In this document: in pieces, positions 18,096 through 27,423 of the stretch
How the letters are laid out: each line of letters begins with the position of its first letter
Numbering within the stretch: the stretch's first letter is position 1
NCBI GenBank assembly: GCA_930633525.1
Contig: CAKNFP010000001.1
Location: forward strand, 3,843,501 to 3,907,500
Source: Hyphomicrobiales bacterium
GTDB lineage: Bacteria > Pseudomonadota > Alphaproteobacteria > Rhizobiales > Beijerinckiaceae
Reading direction: 5' to 3'
Length of the DNA: 64,000 nt
Position numbers and translations under genes: made by a program
The notes under the pieces: model-generated
The model's database searches: none
What the model saw: only the letters and a program-made list of their open reading frames with translations
Told to the model about the DNA's origin: nothing

Positions 18096-18341
18096 AACCG
18101 GATCGAACAGGATCTCCTGCGGATCAAGCGCCGTATCAGGCCGATGATGGGGGTCAAAGCGTTTGGCTCAGCCGCGATCACGCTGGCCGGCATAGAAATG
18201 GTTCACATGATACGCAAGCGACAAGGCCGCTTCGCCTTCAATCCGGCTCCGCCGCTGAAAGAACAGTTCGAGGCGATCGCCGCCTGAAGACCGCCATCAC
18301 CAGGCTTCGGTCTAGCCCAGAATAATATCTGCGACAGAACC
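18090..18341 (+). mobile_element. IS6-family insertion sequence remnant (transposase C-terminus plus right end)
   Basis: The plus frame reads NRIEQDLLRIKRRIRPMMG, VKAFGSAAITLAGIEMVHMI and RKRQGRFAFNPAPPLKEQFE before a stop at 18285-18287. This is the conserved C-terminal part of IS26/IS6100-type transposases, with the motif usually written NRxEQDHRxIKRRxRPMxGF. At 18328-18341 TCTGCGACAGAACC matches 11 of 14 bases of the IS6100-type terminal repeat (TTTGCAACAGAGCC), marking the right end. The left part of the element is lost at its junction with the resolvase remnant. Confidence 0.75.
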
Positions 18342-18380
18342 GTTCAGTGTAGCGCCACTGTGAGTTTTCACTTAAGCGCC

Positions 18381-20672
18381 TCAAGTCTCCACCGGCGCGT
18401 CGAACGCGCGCACACGCGGTAGAATTCCTTCAAAACGGCGTACTTCAACAAGCGTGCTCATCGGGCTCGGGCCTTGGGCGAGCCGTGACGTTCCATGGTC
18501 ATCCGTCAGAATGTTCGGATTGCCATGGGTTTCGAGAAGGCCCTCGGCCGTGGTGGTCACGTCATACCAGGCGCCTGTGGCAAGCTGGACCACGCCAGGC
18601 AGAAGGTCGTCGGTGGCTATGAGGCCGGCCAGGCAGCGACCACGATCATTATAGAGCTCGACGACGTCACCGCTCTTCAGTCCGCGCTTCGCGGCGTCAT
18701 CTGTATTCATGCGGACAGGCTCGCGTCCGTCAATCCGCGCCGCGTCCGCGAGCGGTGTGTTGTCCAATTGGCTGTGCAGTCTCGTCGCCGGTTGATTGGA
18801 TATGAGATGCAGCGGGTAACGCGACGCGGCCGGGGCGCCAAACCATTCGCGCGGCTCCATCCAGCGCGGATGAGCGCCGCAGTCGGCGTAGCCGAATGAG
18901 GCAATCCTGTCCGACACGATCTCGATGCGGCCTGATGGAGTGCCGAGGGGCGACGATACCGGATCGGCGCGAAAGTCGGCATAGGCCGTCCAGCCGGTGT
19001 CCGGCGGCGGCACGTCGAACCATCCGTCCTCCCAGAACCTCTCGAAGGGCGGTGCTTGCACATTCTGGCGGGCCGCGTTCTCGCGAAAAGCCCCGTACAT
19101 GTGACGCAACCATTCAAATTCGTTGCGCCCTTCGTCAAAGGCTGCCCGATAGCCCAGCCGGTCGCTGATGTCGCCGAAAATGTCGAAGTCATTGCGGGCC
19201 TGACCGACAGGGTCGATCAGCTGCGGCATGGCCATGATGTAGCGATCCGCCGGCGAGGCCCCGATATCGTTGCGCTCAAAGGCGGTGGTCGCGGGCAGGA
19301 CGATGTCAGCATGCTTGGCCGTCGCCGTCCACCAGATCTCGTTGACGATCACGGTCTGCGGTCGCCTGAAGGCGGCCGTCAGGCGCTGCAGATCCTGATG
19401 GTGGTGGAAGGGATTGCCCCCGGCCCAGTAGATCAGCCTGATATCCGGGAAGGTCATCGGCTTGCCGTTGAAGTCGATGGTTCGCCCTGGCTGGAGCAGA
19501 AGGTCGGAGACGCGCGCCACCGGTATGGCAAAGCCGAGCGGATTGCGACCGGCCGACATGGAGGGTGATGGGACCGGGCGGCGCGGAGAGCCGCGACCAT
19601 TGATCGAGCCGTAGCCAAATCCGAATCCGCAACCGGGGCTACCGATCTGCCCGAGCATGGCAGCCAGCGCGACAAGCGCCCAATAGGGTTGCTCACCATG
19701 GTCGGCGCGCTGCAGCGACCAGGCAGCGGTGAGCATCGTGCGCGATGACGCCATCCGGCGCGCGAGTTCACGGATCTCGGCAGCTGCGATGCCCGTGATC
19801 CCTTCGGCCCAATCAGCATCCTTGCTGACGCCGTCCTCCTCGCCAGTGAGATAGGCGGCATACTGATCGAAGCCCACGCAGTATTTCGCGAGGAAGGCCC
19901 GGTCGTGCAGGCCCTCTGTCAAAAGCGTGGCGGACAGGGCCAGCATGAGTGCCGTATCGGTGTTTGGCCGTATCGGCAGCCAGGTTGCGCCGAGATCCGG
20001 AGCCGCGTCGAGACGGTCCGGACCGACGGCGATCATATTCACGCCGGCCTGCCGCGCCTTCTCCAGCCAACCCTCGCTGCTGTGCTCGCCGAAGCCACCG
20101 GAGGAGACTTGAAAATTCCGGCGGTTGATACCGCCGAAAAATACCATCAACTCGGCATTCTCGACGATCGCCCGCCAGTCGGTCATGCGCCCCGCGACCG
20201 GGTCGGCGTTGCCGACGATATGCGGCAGAATGATCATTCCCGCTGCATAGGAATAGTTGGTGACCTGCCCGACACAGCCTCCTCCGGCATGAAGCATCCG
20301 GTGCAACAGCGTGCGGGCGTGATGAAGGCGTCCAGCACTCGACCAGCCGTAGGAGCCACCGAAGATCGCCTCAGCGCCGTGATCGCCGCGCACGCGGCCG
20401 AGTTCCTCAGCGACGAGGTCGAGGGCCGTTTCCCAGTCCACTTCGACGAAGCGCTCGCTACCGCGTTCCGCGCCACCAGCCTTGCCCCGCGTCCTGAGCC
20501 AGGATTCCCGCACCGCGGGGGCTCGCACCCGCGACTGCGCGTAGACCGCGTCGGGCACGACGTCCGTCAGGGGCGAGGGGTTGGCATCGTTGCGGAACGG
20601 GCGGGTGCGCACGAGCTTGCCGTCGCGGATCTCCGCCTCGAAGCTCCCCCAGTGGCTCGTGGAAACCGGCAT
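18381..20672 (-). CDS. Molybdopterin oxidoreductase, biotin/methionine sulfoxide reductase (BisC) type
   Basis: A 763-residue molybdenum enzyme of the DMSO-reductase family that removes oxygen from S- or N-oxides. N-terminal HWGSFEAEIRDGKLV is the BisC/TorA/DorA opening; GGSYGWSSAGRLHH (106-118) should place Ser112 on molybdenum; the C-terminal domain (about 630-740) holds the second pterin site. There is no Tat signal and no iron-sulfur Cys cluster, so it is cytoplasmic like BisC rather than periplasmic like TorA. It is the last gene of the leftward operon and starts in a TGATG overlap with the VOC gene. In context it may reduce a sulfoxide made or imported with the operon's organosulfur substrate. 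Confidence 0.87.
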   Translation of the reverse strand: MPVSTSHWGSFEAEIRDGKLVRTRPFRNDANPSPLTDVVPDAVYAQSRVRAPAVRESWLRTRGKAGGAERGSERFVEVDWETALDLVAEELGRVRGDHGAEAIFGGSYGWSSAGRLHHARTLLHRMLHAGGGCVGQVTNYSYAAGMIILPHIVGNADPVAGRMTDWRAIVENAELMVFFGGINRRNFQVSSGGFGEHSSEGWLEKARQAGVNMIAVGPDRLDAAPDLGATWLPIRPNTDTALMLALSATLLTEGLHDRAFLAKYCVGFDQYAAYLTGEEDGVSKDADWAEGITGIAAAEIRELARRMASSRTMLTAAWSLQRADHGEQPYWALVALAAMLGQIGSPGCGFGFGYGSINGRGSPRRPVPSPSMSAGRNPLGFAIPVARVSDLLLQPGRTIDFNGKPMTFPDIRLIYWAGGNPFHHHQDLQRLTAAFRRPQTVIVNEIWWTATAKHADIVLPATTAFERNDIGASPADRYIMAMPQLIDPVGQARNDFDIFGDISDRLGYRAAFDEGRNEFEWLRHMYGAFRENAARQNVQAPPFERFWEDGWFDVPPPDTGWTAYADFRADPVSSPLGTPSGRIEIVSDRIASFGYADCGAHPRWMEPREWFGAPAASRYPLHLISNQPATRLHSQLDNTPLADAARIDGREPVRMNTDDAAKRGLKSGDVVELYNDRGRCLAGLIATDDLLPGVVQLATGAWYDVTTTAEGLLETHGNPNILTDDHGTSRLAQGPSPMSTLVEVRRFEGILPRVRAFDAPVET

Positions 20673-21592
20673 CAGGCGGTCCTCCAGCTCGGCACCGCGT
20701 CCCGTTGGCCGACGAAGATGTCGGCACCGAGCACAGGTCCGCCCTGAACTTGCAGAAAGTCGCCGCGCGTCAGGGTCTTGAACCCACCCCGCGCGAAAGC
20801 CGCCCGGGTTGCTTCGACGTCACGCGAATGGAGGACATACCCGACGGTGGACGGCGCCGACGGGCGGCCTGGGCCGAGCCCCTCCTCGACGCCCTCGTCC
20901 GACAGCAGGCTAACCCAGTCTTCGCCGATGCGGAACGCGACGCACCCACGCGCTGCAAAAGCCGGCGCGCATCCCAGAAAACGCTCGTAGCGCTCCCGCG
21001 CCTCTGCAAGATCCGCGACATGCAGGAGAACCTCGGAAAGCCCCTCGACGGCATTAGCGTCACGCACCCAACGCGGCTGCCAAACCAGATCGCGTGTCAT
21101 GTGCCGCACGAAGAACATGCCGGCTTCCTTCATGGCGCCGCGTGGCGGCACAGCGATCTGGAAGCGTGCGGTTGCCTCTCCGTTGTCCGTACCCACCGCG
21201 CGCTGGGGTTGCGCGATGTTGACTAGGGAAAAGCCAGCGGCGTCGAGCAGGGCGGCTCGCGCATTGATGTCGGCCGCCCCGAAAGCGACCAGATGCACGC
21301 CGACATAGCGTTGCACATTCGCTGTCAGGTTGGCTGCGCTCGGCGTTTCGGCAACCTTGCCGAGCACCTCGATATAGCCGCGCCCAAGCATCACGCAGCG
21401 GTTCGCCGTTCCCGTTGGCACGGGCCTCTCACCGGGTGCGGGCGGAGCGGACTGGATGCTGAGCGGCGAAAGGAAAAAACCCATGGCTTCCAGCGCCGCG
21501 CAGGCCGCCTCGAGATCGGGGACCATATGAGCGACATGGTCCAGCCACACGGCGTCGGAAGACACAGGATCAATCGTCACCGGATACTCCAT
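20672..21592 (-). CDS. VOC (glyoxalase-like) superfamily protein
   Basis: Two-module VOC-fold protein of about 306 residues. The first module begins AVWLDHVAHMVPDLEAACAA with a metal-type His, and RGYIEVLGKVAET supplies a Glu; the second begins GLSEVLLHVADLAEARERYE. Such proteins bind a divalent metal and act as dioxygenases, lyases or isomerases; no substrate can be assigned. Start choice is uncertain: ATG 21592 is given, while GTG 21580 has a better site (GGAG six bases upstream) and TTG 21613 is also open. All these starts lie inside the 3' end of the flavoprotein gene, so the genes overlap. Confidence 0.75.
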   Translation of the reverse strand: MEYPVTIDPVSSDAVWLDHVAHMVPDLEAACAALEAMGFFLSPLSIQSAPPAPGERPVPTGTANRCVMLGRGYIEVLGKVAETPSAANLTANVQRYVGVHLVAFGAADINARAALLDAAGFSLVNIAQPQRAVGTDNGEATARFQIAVPPRGAMKEAGMFFVRHMTRDLVWQPRWVRDANAVEGLSEVLLHVADLAEARERYERFLGCAPAFAARGCVAFRIGEDWVSLLSDEGVEEGLGPGRPSAPSTVGYVLHSRDVEATRAAFARGGFKTLTRGDFLQVQGGPVLGADIFVGQRDAVPSWRTA

Positions 21593-22736
21593 TCCATTCT
21601 GGATCGCCCGCAACCATGCGGGTAAACGCTCCTGCCGTCAGCGAGCCGGAGAGCATCGCCGCGAAGACCAGCGCAAAATGGGGGGCAAACTTGTAGCCGT
21701 GTCCCGAGCAGCAGCTGAAGGTCCAAGCCCTGTCTCCGAGCGGTTCGGCAAGCAGAACATTATCCGGCGCATACATCTGATAGCACGCGCGTGCGCCCGC
21801 CAGGGTGAAGCGCTCCGCGCCGACAAGCCGCCGTCCGGCGGTCTCGATCAGCGCCGTGATCTCGCTCGCATCGAGTTCTCGGGGCGAGTCCGGGTCGGAA
21901 TGCGCCACCGGACCACCGGTGCCGATCTTCAGGTGAGTGCCACGCGCCGACGGTACGACGAAATAGCTGCCGACATGTTGCAGGTCCATGACCATCGGTG
22001 CCTGCGACCAGATCTGCGACAGATCGGCCGGCAGGTCGAAAAGGGCGACCGTGCGACGACATGAAATGAGCTGATTGCCATAAGCTGGAAGTATACCGTT
22101 CAGCCAGACGCCCGCGGCGAGAACAATCAGGTCGGCCTCCAAGGTCCGGCCGTCGCGCAGGTCGGCGCGGCCGCTGATCGGATCCACGCCATCGACCGCA
22201 CAGTTCTCGATCAACACCACACCGCGCCGCCGGAGATCCCGCGCCATATCGACAGCGATACGATCGGCGAACAGGAGTCCGGCCTCCTGCTGGTACATCG
22301 CTGTCACGATACCCTTGGTATCGATATAGGGAAAACGCTTCGCCAGTTGGAGGGAGTTGAGCGTCTCGCAGGCGATCCCCTCCTCCGCGGCCATGCGAAC
22401 GCTGGTGGACACCCACCCCTCCGCGGCTGTCGAGATGCCGAGTGCCCCGGTCTCGCAGTAGTGCGAGGTGCCGAGATCGCTCCAGAGCTGATCCCAAGCC
22501 TTAAAAGCGGGGCGCACGAGCCGCATGTACCCCAGCTCCGGCCCATAGGCGAAGCGGATCAGTCGGTGCTCGTCGAAGGATGAATTGTCGGGATTGGGGA
22601 TAGGCCCCTTGTCCACGAGCGTCACGATGTGACCGGCGCGGCTGAGCGCCCAGGCGAGGCTCATGCCGAAGATGCCAGCGCCGACCACGGTGATACGTCG
22701 CCGATCCGATCCGGGCCGTGTGAGCGCCCTGCTCAT
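21570..22736 (-). CDS. FAD-dependent oxidoreductase, DAO / sarcosine-oxidase-like
   Basis: Flavoprotein of 388 residues. ITVVGAGIFGMSLAWALSRAG is the dinucleotide-binding start and LTLVDKGP the end of the first sheet; the C-terminal DRAWTFSCCSGHGYKFAPHF matches the 'SGHGFKF' segment of monomeric sarcosine and N-methyltryptophan oxidases, next to which a Cys can hold FAD covalently. Two adjacent Cys are present here. It likely oxidises an amine or N-methyl amino acid. I start it at ATG 22736, which forms an ATGA overlap with the sulfurtransferase stop; the longer upstream frame is antisense-like. Confidence 0.82.
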   Translation of the reverse strand: MSRALTRPGSDRRRITVVGAGIFGMSLAWALSRAGHIVTLVDKGPIPNPDNSSFDEHRLIRFAYGPELGYMRLVRPAFKAWDQLWSDLGTSHYCETGALGISTAAEGWVSTSVRMAAEEGIACETLNSLQLAKRFPYIDTKGIVTAMYQQEAGLLFADRIAVDMARDLRRRGVVLIENCAVDGVDPISGRADLRDGRTLEADLIVLAAGVWLNGILPAYGNQLISCRRTVALFDLPADLSQIWSQAPMVMDLQHVGSYFVVPSARGTHLKIGTGGPVAHSDPDSPRELDASEITALIETAGRRLVGAERFTLAGARACYQMYAPDNVLLAEPLGDRAWTFSCCSGHGYKFAPHFALVFAAMLSGSLTAGAFTRMVAGDPEWNGVSGDD

Positions 22737-23632
22737 CGCGGCGTCGGCGTTACGGCATCGGTTTCCACCGGCGCGGCGTCCCAGCGACCCCATTCGTCCC
22801 AGGAGCCGTCGTAGACCGACCATCGGTCATTGCCGAGAGAATCATAAGCGAGAGCCATGATACAGGCGGTAACGCCCGACCCGCAGCTGAAGACAACCGT
22901 CCGATCCTGTCCAGCGCCGACGGAGGCGAATTTCGCGGCGAGCGTATCGGGCGGAAGCATGGTCTTGTCATCCTGGTTCATGAGTCCGCCGACGAACAAA
23001 TTGACGGCGCCGGGAATATGGCCATTGCGCACACCGGGATACGGGTTCTTGCGGGTGCCGAGGTAGAGATCCTCGGTGCGGGCATCGATCACCATTTCCT
23101 CCCGGCTTGTGACGTTCGCGAGCATCTGTTCACGTGTCCGGACTCGGGCCGGGTTGCCGTCCGGGATTGTGTAGCGCGTCGCGCGCGGTTCGACCGCGCC
23201 GCTTGCGACCGAACGGCCCTCCGCGGCCCATTTCGGGAAGCCGCCATCGAGCACCGACACCTTCTCATGACCGTAGAGACGGAACATCCACCAGACACGC
23301 GCCGCGCTGTAGAGCCCGGCCTTGTCGTAGGCTACGACATGCGTGTCACGGGTGATGCCGAGCACCCCAACCGTCTCGGCGAACCGTTCGGCGTTGGGCA
23401 GCATGTGGGTCAACTCATGATCGGGATCGGCGACTACATCGATGTCGAAATACACCGCGCCGGGTATGTGCCCGTCGGCAAATTCTGAGAGAGCGTCCCG
23501 ATTATAAATCGGGATATGCCAGGAGGCGTCCACGACAAGAATGTCGGGGGCGCCGAGATGGTCCGCGAGCCACTGTGTGCTGACAAGGCTGGCGGCTCGC
23601 CGCGCGGCAGCGGGTTCTGTCATCATGCTCAC
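22733..23632 (-). CDS. sseA: 3-mercaptopyruvate sulfurtransferase (tandem rhodanese)
   Basis: Cytoplasmic two-rhodanese enzyme of 299 residues that moves sulfur from 3-mercaptopyruvate to cyanide or thiols. Domain 1 spans about 15-140 (HIPGAVYFDID, VVAYDKAGLYSAARVWWMFR) and domain 2 about 165-290. The active loop FSCGSGVTAC carries Cys250, and the CGSGVTA form is typical of mercaptopyruvate rather than thiosulfate sulfurtransferases. GTG 23632 overlaps the cystathionine-lyase stop; ATG 23626 is an alternative. Its partner genes (cystathionine beta-lyase, sulfoxide reductase) point to organosulfur breakdown. Confidence 0.88.
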   Translation of the reverse strand: MSMMTEPAAARRAASLVSTQWLADHLGAPDILVVDASWHIPIYNRDALSEFADGHIPGAVYFDIDVVADPDHELTHMLPNAERFAETVGVLGITRDTHVVAYDKAGLYSAARVWWMFRLYGHEKVSVLDGGFPKWAAEGRSVASGAVEPRATRYTIPDGNPARVRTREQMLANVTSREEMVIDARTEDLYLGTRKNPYPGVRNGHIPGAVNLFVGGLMNQDDKTMLPPDTLAAKFASVGAGQDRTVVFSCGSGVTACIMALAYDSLGNDRWSVYDGSWDEWGRWDAAPVETDAVTPTPR

Positions 23633-24810
23633 ACCGTCTGCTTCTGGTGGTTGCGCATGGCCTCGAAACCGGCCTCGAGATCGGCGAGCAGGTCATCGAC
23701 ATGCTCGAGCCCGACGTTGACCCGGAAGCAAGGCCCTTTGTAGCGCCAGGGCGTATTCGGGTGCGAATGCGCCGGGTCACTGGGCATCAGCAGGCTTTCA
23801 TAGCCGCCCCAGCTGAAACCGATCTTGAAAAGCTTCCGGTTGTCGAGCATGGCGATCATGGATTCGCTGGCGATGCCCTCCCTCAGGGCAACGCCGAAGA
23901 GCCCCGTCGCGCCGAGGAAATCCCGCTTCCAGATCTCGTGTCCCGGCGCGCCCGGCAACGCCGGATAGAGCACCTGTTCGACCTCAGGCTGTTCCTGCAG
24001 CCAGCGCGCGCTGCGCATCGCGCTGTCCTGGTGGCGCGGCAGGCGCGTGGCAAGCGTGCGCAGGCCCCGCATGCCCAGATAGCAATCGTCGGGGCCGACA
24101 CAGATGCCGAGGCGCATCGCCTGCCTCTTGACCAGCGGATAGGCCTCTTCCGTCGCGGTGAGACTGCCGAGCTCGGCATCGGAATGTCCGACGATGTATT
24201 TGGTGGCCGCCTGGATCGATACGTCGACACCATGCTCGAAAGGCTTGAAATACAGGGGGCTCGCCCATGTATTGTCGAGAACGACCATAGCGCCCGCCTC
24301 GTGCGCGACGGCGGCGATGGCCGGGATATCCTGTATCTCGAAACTTCCCGAGCCCGGTGACTCGCAATAGACCACGCGGGTGTTCGGCTTGATCAGCGCG
24401 GCGATGCCAGCGCCAATTTCCGGCGGATAGTAGGTGACTTCGACGCCGTAGCGGATCAGGGTGTCGTTGATGAAGTAGCGCGCCGGATCATAGAGCGTGT
24501 CGACGCAGAGCAGGTGATCCCCGGTCTTCAGCAGCCCGAGCAAGGCGATGGCGATGGCGGCCATTCCCGACGGCGCCGCCACGGACCGGAAGCCCCCTTC
24601 GGCGGTGGTCATGGCCTCTTCGAAGGCAAAGGTCGTCGGTGTGCCGAGGCGGCCGTAGAGCACGCCGCGCGTCAGATCCTTCTGGCGCTCCTGAAGAGCA
24701 GCGACCGTTGGAAATACCACCGTCGAGGCATGGAACACCGGCGTATTCACAACGCCCTGATAGGCCTCGGGATCGCGGCCGGTCGTCAGCAATCGGGTTT
24801 CGTAATGCAC
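23629..24810 (-). CDS. metC: Cystathionine beta-lyase (Cys/Met metabolism PLP enzyme)
   Basis: PLP enzyme that splits the C-S bond of cystathionine or other S-substituted cysteines to a thiol, pyruvate and ammonia. Key segments: YGRLGTPTTFAFEEAMTTAE, PSGMAAIAIALL, VDTLYDPARYF (the Tyr that stacks on PLP), VVLDNTWASPLYFKPFEHG (the PLP-binding Asp), and SIQAATKYIVGHSDAELGS with the Schiff-base Lys. The absence of a gamma-synthase-like tail and the YDPAR form fit beta-lyase. I prefer GTG 24810, about 8 bases after GGAGAG; a longer form from 24894 would overlap the upstream gene by 58 bases. Confidence 0.85.
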   Translation of the reverse strand: MHYETRLLTTGRDPEAYQGVVNTPVFHASTVVFPTVAALQERQKDLTRGVLYGRLGTPTTFAFEEAMTTAEGGFRSVAAPSGMAAIAIALLGLLKTGDHLLCVDTLYDPARYFINDTLIRYGVEVTYYPPEIGAGIAALIKPNTRVVYCESPGSGSFEIQDIPAIAAVAHEAGAMVVLDNTWASPLYFKPFEHGVDVSIQAATKYIVGHSDAELGSLTATEEAYPLVKRQAMRLGICVGPDDCYLGMRGLRTLATRLPRHQDSAMRSARWLQEQPEVEQVLYPALPGAPGHEIWKRDFLGATGLFGVALREGIASESMIAMLDNRKLFKIGFSWGGYESLLMPSDPAHSHPNTPWRYKGPCFRVNVGLEHVDDLLADLEAGFEAMRNHQKQTV

Positions 24811-24836
24811 GATCGAACTCTCCGTCTCGATGATGT

Positions 24837-26474
24837 TCAGGCTGCGTCTTCGAGGATCACGTTTGTCCCGCCGATATAGCCCCAGGTCAGGCATGGACCG
24901 ATGGTCGAGCCTGCGCCGACCGCCCGAGTGCCGAACGAGTTCGCCATCAGGTTTCCAGCAGCGTAGAGCCCGACGATACGCGACCCGTCCGGACGCAGGA
25001 CCTGTGCCCGCGCATTGGTGCGCGGACCGCCCTTCGTGCCGAGATAGCTGCGATTGAACGCAACCGCATAGAACGGTGCCTGCTCAACTGTACCCAGCGT
25101 GCGGTTCGGCTTGTGCCAGGGGTCGGCGCCTTGCAGATAGTCCCATGGAAACGAGCCTCGCCCGAAATCCGGGTCCTCTCCGCGCAGCGCCGCCGGATTA
25201 AAACGGGCGACAGTCTCGACCAGTCCCGCGGGATCGATACCGACCTTGCGCGCCAATTCATCCAGAGTTTGCGCCGTCGTGACTGCTGGCGAGGCTGCCG
25301 GCGGCGCCATATGGGGATATTTGCGCATGAACTGCGCGTCGTAGATGCGCCAAGCCGGCAGGTTGATGGGTTCGCCGGTGGCCGGGTCCACCTCGCTGAA
25401 GCATAGCCCGATGTTCATCTGCTTCTCGTTCGTGAAGCGCCGACCATGCCGGTTCACGAGGATGGAGTGCGGCATGACGATGTCGTAAGCGGGACGACCG
25501 TGTTCGGCGTAGCCTTCATAGGTCGTTGGCAGCGTCGGCATGATCAGGGCCTGATCCATCCGGTCGAGTTGCGCCCCCACTTCTTCCGCCATCCGATGCC
25601 CATCGCCGGTATTGGTGCGCGGACTGCCATTCCACTTGACCGGCCCGGGCTGATATCGGGCCATCATCTCGGCGTTCCATTCGAACCCGCCGCTGGCCAG
25701 CACCACGCCGCGCCGCGCTTTCAACACTGCGGGTCCGGATTTCCCCTCCACCTCAAGTCCCACGATGCGATCGCCTGCAACGATCAGACGCTTGGCAGCC
25801 GTTTCCAGGCGCAGGTCGCATCCCTTCGACAGACAGCCGCTGAGCAGGCCGGCGACCAGCCCCCCGCCCATCGTGCGCCGCCCCGTCATCTTGCGGTAGG
25901 CACCCTGCAGACCGAAGCGGATAGCCGCCCGTCGCAGGTTGGCCGCCACCGCGCCGTCGACGATCTCTTCATAATTGAGGAACTGCGGAATCGTCGGCGG
26001 ACGGATCTTGTCAGCCCAGGCTCCAAGCCGGGACAGCTTGAACGGTCTGGCGGACACATTGCGGCCCATGGTCTTGCCGCCAGGCAGCTCCGCATAGGGG
26101 TCGCAGTTGCGATTGACTGCGAAGGTCATCGGCGTGTTGGCCTCAAGGAAACGCAGCATTTCGGGAGCGTTGTCCACGAAAGCTTGCCACAGCGGCTCCT
26201 CAACATTGCCCCACTCGGCCGGAGAGGCGGCGCGGATGTACGTCATCACCTCCTCGCGGCTGTCGCTGATGCCGAGCTTGTGCATGTAGTGGTTCTGCGG
26301 GATCCACATGCAGCCACCCGAGAGCGCCGAGGTGCCGCCGACATAAGCGCCCTTCTCCACGATGCAGACGCTCGCGCCTGATGCGGCGGCGCGCAGGGCA
26401 GCGCTCAGCCCCGAGGCGCCGGAACCGACAACAATGACATCGAACTGCTCGGTGGCTTGCAGGTGATCGGTCAT
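24837..26474 (-). CDS. FAD-binding dehydrogenase, 3-ketosteroid-delta1-dehydrogenase / fumarate-reductase flavoprotein type
   Basis: Flavoprotein of 545 residues. DVIVVGSGASGLSAALRAA binds FAD, KGAYVGGTSALSGGCMWIP is the second flavin segment, and the C-terminal GLYAAGNLMANSFGTRAVGA, GSTIGPCLTWGYIGG closes the FAD site. The family desaturates steroid rings or oxidises and reduces other carbonyl-activated C-C bonds; urocanate and fumarate reductase-like members also exist. Nothing else in the operon is steroid-related, so a different substrate is likely. It follows the transporter genes after 109 bases and precedes metC by 26. Confidence 0.8.
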   Translation of the reverse strand: MTDHLQATEQFDVIVVGSGASGLSAALRAAASGASVCIVEKGAYVGGTSALSGGCMWIPQNHYMHKLGISDSREEVMTYIRAASPAEWGNVEEPLWQAFVDNAPEMLRFLEANTPMTFAVNRNCDPYAELPGGKTMGRNVSARPFKLSRLGAWADKIRPPTIPQFLNYEEIVDGAVAANLRRAAIRFGLQGAYRKMTGRRTMGGGLVAGLLSGCLSKGCDLRLETAAKRLIVAGDRIVGLEVEGKSGPAVLKARRGVVLASGGFEWNAEMMARYQPGPVKWNGSPRTNTGDGHRMAEEVGAQLDRMDQALIMPTLPTTYEGYAEHGRPAYDIVMPHSILVNRHGRRFTNEKQMNIGLCFSEVDPATGEPINLPAWRIYDAQFMRKYPHMAPPAASPAVTTAQTLDELARKVGIDPAGLVETVARFNPAALRGEDPDFGRGSFPWDYLQGADPWHKPNRTLGTVEQAPFYAVAFNRSYLGTKGGPRTNARAQVLRPDGSRIVGLYAAGNLMANSFGTRAVGAGSTIGPCLTWGYIGGTNVILEDAA

Positions 26475-26583
26475 TGGCAGGCGTCTCTCGTTACGATTGT
26501 CGGATTGCCGGTTCGCGCCGGCGCGTTGGCCGAAGCGCAGACGTGGCGGGGTGGCGATGGGCGCTGTGAAATGTGGTCGGGGG

Positions 26584-27423
26584 TCACAGCGACCTCAGAT
26601 GCGGGTTAAGGGCATCATTCAGTCCGTCGCCGATAAGGTTCAAAGCAAGAACCGTGACGAGGATCATGACGCCGGGGATGGCGCAGAGGTACCAAGCGGA
26701 ACGGAGAGCATCCCTGCCGATGGCGATCATGGTGCCCCAGCTCATCAAATTCGGGTCGCCGAGGCCCAGGAAAGACAGCCCAGCTTCGACCAGGATAGCG
26801 CTCGCGACCAGCGTCGAGGCGGTGACGATGATCGGTGCGAGGCAATTGGGCAGGATCTGCGTGAAGATAATCTTGGACTCGGTCATGCCGATCGCCACGC
26901 ATGTCTGCACGTAGTCAGACCGTCGCAGGCGCATCGTCTCCCCGCGGACGAGGCGGGCGACGCCGGGCCAGGCGATCATGCAAAGGGCAAGGATGATTGT
27001 GTAGGCGGACGGCGTGAACAGGGCGACGATGACGAAGGCAAATAGAAACGCCGGAATGGTCTGGAACAACTCAGTAAAGCGCATCAGCAGGTCGTCAACT
27101 AATCCGCCGAAATAGCCGGCAACCGACCCGATGACTGTGCCCACGACGACTGTGGACAGTGCCGCCGCGAGCCCGATCATCAGCGAGACGCGCCCGCCGT
27201 AGAAGACGGCCGTCAGCATGTCGCGGCCGAGCATGTCGGTGCCAAGCGGGAACTCCATATCCTGCCCGGGCCGCAGCATCGGCATGCCGACGAACTCCCA
27301 CGGGCCGAGCGGAAACAGAATGGGTGCCGAGAGTGCCATGCCAAGGACACATGCAAGTATGACCATACCGGCTACCGCGCCGCGATGGCGCAGGAATCTC
27401 TTGATAAAGCCGGACCCGTTCAT
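26584..27423 (-). CDS. ABC transporter permease, oligopeptide type (DppC-like)
   Basis: Inner-membrane permease of 279 residues. It opens FLRHRGAVAGMVILACVLGM (first span) and has the DppC hallmark GTDMLGRDMLTAVFYGGRVS before the core spans; the EAA-type loop lies near AIGMTESKIIFTQILPN. Paired with the permease at 27420 (4-bp overlap) and the binding protein at 28430. No DppD/DppF ATPase gene follows in the operon, which is unusual; the flavoprotein gene comes next instead. Confidence 0.9.
   Translation of the reverse strand: MNGSGFIKRFLRHRGAVAGMVILACVLGMALSAPILFPLGPWEFVGMPMLRPGQDMEFPLGTDMLGRDMLTAVFYGGRVSLMIGLAAALSTVVVGTVIGSVAGYFGGLVDDLLMRFTELFQTIPAFLFAFVIVALFTPSAYTIILALCMIAWPGVARLVRGETMRLRRSDYVQTCVAIGMTESKIIFTQILPNCLAPIIVTASTLVASAILVEAGLSFLGLGDPNLMSWGTMIAIGRDALRSAWYLCAIPGVMILVTVLALNLIGDGLNDALNPHLRSL

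Noticed and set aside
24837..26474. Steroid degradation operon based on the ketosteroid-dehydrogenase-like flavoprotein
   Set aside because: No other steroid genes (hsd, kshA, kstD partners) are nearby; the family is broad and the rest of the operon is sulfur and amine related.
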